This document shows, piece after piece, positions 60,888 to 64,000 of a DNA stretch of 64,000 nucleotides. The translations under genes and the position numbers were made by a program. Within the stretch, counting starts at the first letter, position 1; each line of letters starts with the position of its first letter. The notes under the pieces were generated by a model that did not search any database, was not told where the DNA came from, and saw nothing but the letters and a program-made list of their open reading frames with translations. The stretch is from Scleroderma bovista (Eukaryota > Basidiomycota > Agaricomycetes > Boletales > Sclerodermataceae), in contig JAYMGJ010000098.1 of assembly GCA_037178675.1 (NCBI GenBank), positions 186,001-250,000 of the forward strand, read 5' to 3'.

Positions 60888-63568
60888 ATGTCTTCCCAGG
60901 GCGGCACCCATCCACTGTCACCCCCTCCCGTACCAGTCTCCCCGCCATCCACCGGTGTCCGTCGACATCATACCATCTCCGCCTCCTCTCGCGCTGCAAG
61001 GGCTGGTGCGCGCGGTACGATCTCGGAAGAAACGCAGGAGCAACAACCCTGGAACGACGATGAACCCGTCGATGAAGACTGGGTGGGGGGCGTTGGCGCT
61101 GTAGGAGAGAAATCATCTCTTCACAGACAGGCCTCCCTTCCAACCAAATCTAAACGAAGTCCGTACACTCTTTTGCAATCGGTGTCACACAATTCCTCAT
61201 TGCTTCTCCCATCTAGCCTTCCATGCGCTGAGTTCCAGGCAGCCCGGCAATCACACACCAAGAACCTTGAACAGTCTCACTGCCATTGCTGGCCATGAGG
61301 GTGATGAAGAAGACTGGGAAAATGAGGTACGAGACTTCCGAAACGAAGACGAGGCAAGTATCTACTTTATTCACCTGCGAGGAACCTCGAGATCCCCACT
61401 TACACCATCACTGTAGCAGGACCTGTCTAGTCAACGCCAACAGGTCGTCGAAGCGCAGACGCAATCCTCTACCGGAAATCCGTCTCCACTTTCACCTCAG
61501 TTTGCAACCGGACATGTGCCATCCCCTCCCCCAGCAGGCTCGGGGGTCCGTCGTCACCAGAGTTTGACGTATGGGGCCCAGAGTGGTGTGAAGCAAATGT
61601 CTGGGCTCAAACGAGCTGGCACTATGCAAGCTGGTAACAGGCATCCCACTGGTGTCGGACAGACTGCCCCCCCTTCTGAGGAGGAAGACTACAAGGAAGA
61701 GGCTGAGCTAGTAAATCCGTATGAAGACGAGTCTTATCTTTCACCCCGCTCGCCACCTCCTGGTCAGCAGCCATATGGAGCTCAAGGACAGGGACCCACT
61801 AGCCCCATGGGTCGTGCGTCGCCTTGGAACAACGTTGGAACCGGCGATTGGCGCGTTCCTACAGCATCATTTTCTTCTGTGGGCCAGAGTAACCTTGATG
61901 ATGTCACACGCGTGTTGTCTACTATGGAGCTCAATAACACTGGTCAGATGTACACACTCCAAAGCGGCCAGTCCACTCAGCCTCCACGGTTCAATCCCCC
62001 AGCTTCACTGTCACCAGGCATGAACAGTAATTACATACAGGGCGGTAATGGAAATACACGCAAGTTGCAGCTGGATACCGATCTTGAAGGCCGCAAGACG
62101 CCAACTCAGCAGCCTACGATTGGACCGGTGAGTGATCGATCATTGGCTCTGGCAGTTGAACACCCTAAAGGCGTGTTGAATAGCGCGGATCTGCCGGAGA
62201 GGGAGATCGTGCAGCCACCACGACTGGTACGGTACCATGGGATCAGAGAGAGAAGCACCTTGGTCAGCGAGCTTCAAACCCCAACCTGAACTATGGGTAC
62301 AACAACCAAGTGCAAAAGAGCACCATCCCGAATGTTCCCCCCATTCCTACTCAATATCTCAGTCAAGCAGGAAGTGTGCAAGCGCCTCGTCTTGGATCTA
62401 ACTTCGGACAAGGGGTTGCTCAACAAAACCAGGCTGAAGGCGCTCAGGTACTTGCAGGCTTCCTCGGTTCTCCGGTGGATATTCCTACTTTGATCGCTAC
62501 AAAGGGGTACAACCCTGCCAATTTCGACACTCGTCCACCCTTTGTACGTTATTTCTATTGCTAGATGTCCAAGGAGGTTTTATTTCCTGTTCGCAGGCGC
62601 GATACTTTGTCATCAAGTCGTATACCGAGGATGACGTTCACAAGTCTCTCAAGTATGAAATTTGGAGTTCGACTGACCCAGGAAATAAGCGCCTAGACAA
62701 GGCATTCAAAGAATGTGCTGGAAGAGGTCCAATTTATCTCTTCTTTAGCGTCAACGCAAGGTAGGTTGGATTTGGTCCACGTTAGGACCTTTCTTAAGCA
62801 GAGTTTAGTGGGCATTTCTGTGGGATGGCGGAGATGTTGACTCCTGTGAGTTCGTGGGTGATGTTGAATGCTTGGTAGTACTGAATCCCCGTTAAGGTCG
62901 ACTATACACGAAGCAGTACTGTGTGGGCGTCTGACAAATGGAAGGGTGTGTTCAAAGTTCGATGGATTTTTGTCCGCGACATTCCTAATGGTACCCTTCG
63001 TCACATCCGCTTGAAGTTAGTATTCCATTGTGTTGTTATTGTAGAATTGACGCTACCCTTCATCCAGCAACACCGCTGAACGCAAGCCGGTTACGAATTC
63101 GAGGGATACACAAGAGCTGTTACCCGAAGCAGGCCAAGAAATGCTACGTATCTTTCATACACACCCAGCAAGGACATCTCTTTTGCAAGATTTCGCGTTT
63201 TACGAGGTGACTTTCCACTCCGTCAATATAAATGCCCAGCTGACCTTCATTAGCTCCAATCCCTACAAAAGATACAAGCGCAACAGCATGCGGCCTCTGC
63301 CTCTGAGACATCGACGCCTCAGTCTCAGTCACCGCCTCCCCAGCAGACCATGTTCCCCATGGGAAACATGGGAAATCCGAATGCTATGTACGGTGCCATG
63401 ACTCCGAGTATGAGCGGAGCCATGCTCCAGATGCAAATGCAGATGGGCATGATAAATCCTTTTGGGATCCCCCAGACCCAGGCCATGCACCAGAGCGTCA
63501 TGCGCCACCCCAGCCCGGGTCCGACGAACAACCAGAATTATATGAGCATGAGTGGGGTGCCATTCTGA
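60888..63568 (+). CDS. YTH-domain m6A reader protein
   Basis: Cytoplasmic reader of N6-methyladenosine in mRNA (Pho92/YTHDF type). Start at 60888 ([20 protein letters not shown]). The long N-terminal part is disordered, rich in Pro, Ser and Gln, with VRRHHTIS and [10 protein letters not shown] repeats. The YTH domain lies near the C-terminus (about 62590-63210): [84 protein letters not shown], [21 protein letters not shown]. The cage tryptophans are in IWSS and VWAS. A Met- and Gln-rich tail ([16 protein letters not shown]) ends at TGA, 63566-63568. Seven or eight introns. Family is certain; the DF/Pho92 subtype is inferred from length and the disordered N-terminus. Confidence 0.94.
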
Positions 63569-64000
63569 AGTGTCATCGTCACCTACGAAAAGAAACGTCA
63601 CACAAGCTAACCGTCGGATATTAGATCTCTTCAATTTCTTGAATGCCAGTGCTGTTTGCATATCGTGCGGTTCCCTTTGAACTTCTGCTCTAATCTTGTA
63701 CATGTACTATGCCGTCCCTCTTTCTGCTGTGTTTTGGTATTAACACCCATAACGTCTTTGTCTCCCCCATCAATGTGTTACCCGACTACTTTTTGATCAC
63801 ATTTACACTGCAGCTACCGAACGGCCATGGACACAGGACACTGAATGGACGTGGATATCCGCTTGTTGCTACAATGTAATCTACATAGTTCCATTAAATT
63901 TAACGACAGCGATACGATAGGTTTAACTGCACCCCTATTGCTGTCATTGTCAACAAGACAAAACAAGATAGTGAGGTTAGTTGCGAACGAGTTGGGGCGA
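63569..64000. other. Downstream region of the YTH gene, no gene seen
   Basis: About 430 bp to the end of the window. No ORF with family support on either strand; it probably holds the 3' UTR of the YTH gene and the edge of the next locus. Confidence 0.4.

Noticed and set aside
63346..63372. Near-perfect palindrome around CCCATGGG in the YTH gene
   Set aside because: It falls in codons for the Met/Gly/Asn-rich tail (FPMGNMGN), so codon composition explains it.

Overview
This window is nuclear DNA of a basidiomycete fungus, most likely an Agaricomycete. The evidence is dense gene packing, many introns of about 40-60 nt with GT..AG ends, and a gene set typical of that group: a DNMT1-type cytosine methyltransferase with RFD and BAH domains, a QDE-1-type RNA-dependent RNA polymerase, a multi-OB POT1, KEX2, a CAX-type Ca2+/H+ exchanger, and STT4. 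I see no transposase, reverse transcriptase, CRISPR array or viral gene.

Layout, left to right. 0-4 kb: the 3' part of ATG9 (+), a small hidden UPF0045/ECM15-type gene (-) and an IRS4-like EH-domain protein (+). 4-12 kb: the DNA methyltransferase (-), divergent from the proprotein convertase KEX2 (+). 12-20 kb: MCM7 (-), an unclassified small ORF (-), the telomere protein POT1 (-), divergent from TAP42 (+). 20-30 kb: YPT6 (-) divergent from methylenetetrahydrofolate reductase (+), a small acidic-tail protein (+), a creC/WDR20 WD40 protein (-), the branched-chain 2-oxoacid dehydrogenase E1 beta subunit (+), an unidentified membrane-anchored protein (-) and a tRNA-Ser(CGA) with a 9-nt intron (-). 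30-42 kb: the large PI 4-kinase STT4 (+) and the RNA-dependent RNA polymerase (+). 42-50 kb: a small coiled-coil protein (+), a glutaminyl cyclase-like M28 protein (-), DOA1/PLAA (+), a GC-rich noncoding block with many RNA-like helices, and a histidine phosphatase (+). 50-64 kb: a vacuolar Ca2+/H+ exchanger (+), GTR1 (-), lumazine synthase (-), SRP40 (+), a possible small gene (-), TilS (-), a multi-pass membrane protein (+) and a YTH-domain m6A reader (+).

These are mostly unrelated housekeeping genes arranged as head-to-head pairs with short shared promoters. A loose theme is genome and chromosome maintenance (DNA methylation, RNA silencing, telomere capping, replication licensing), with nutrient and vacuole signalling (TAP42, GTR1, YPT6, STT4, VCX1, ATG9). 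I see no operon-like or biosynthetic cluster.

The most notable observations are: (1) POT1 carries a tandem duplication of its second OB fold, with an intron conserved at the same codon in both copies, plus an extra N-terminal OB-like region; (2) a gene that long-ORF searches miss, needing a 5-nt micro-exon to restore its family's conserved motif; (3) a GC-rich, hairpin-rich noncoding locus at 49.0-49.6 kb that looks like an unassigned structured RNA; (4) a 21-residue hydrophobic insertion, or an intron with unusual ends, just after the DFG motif of STT4. Exon boundaries were read by eye from splice signals and family motifs; spans below run from start codon to stop codon.
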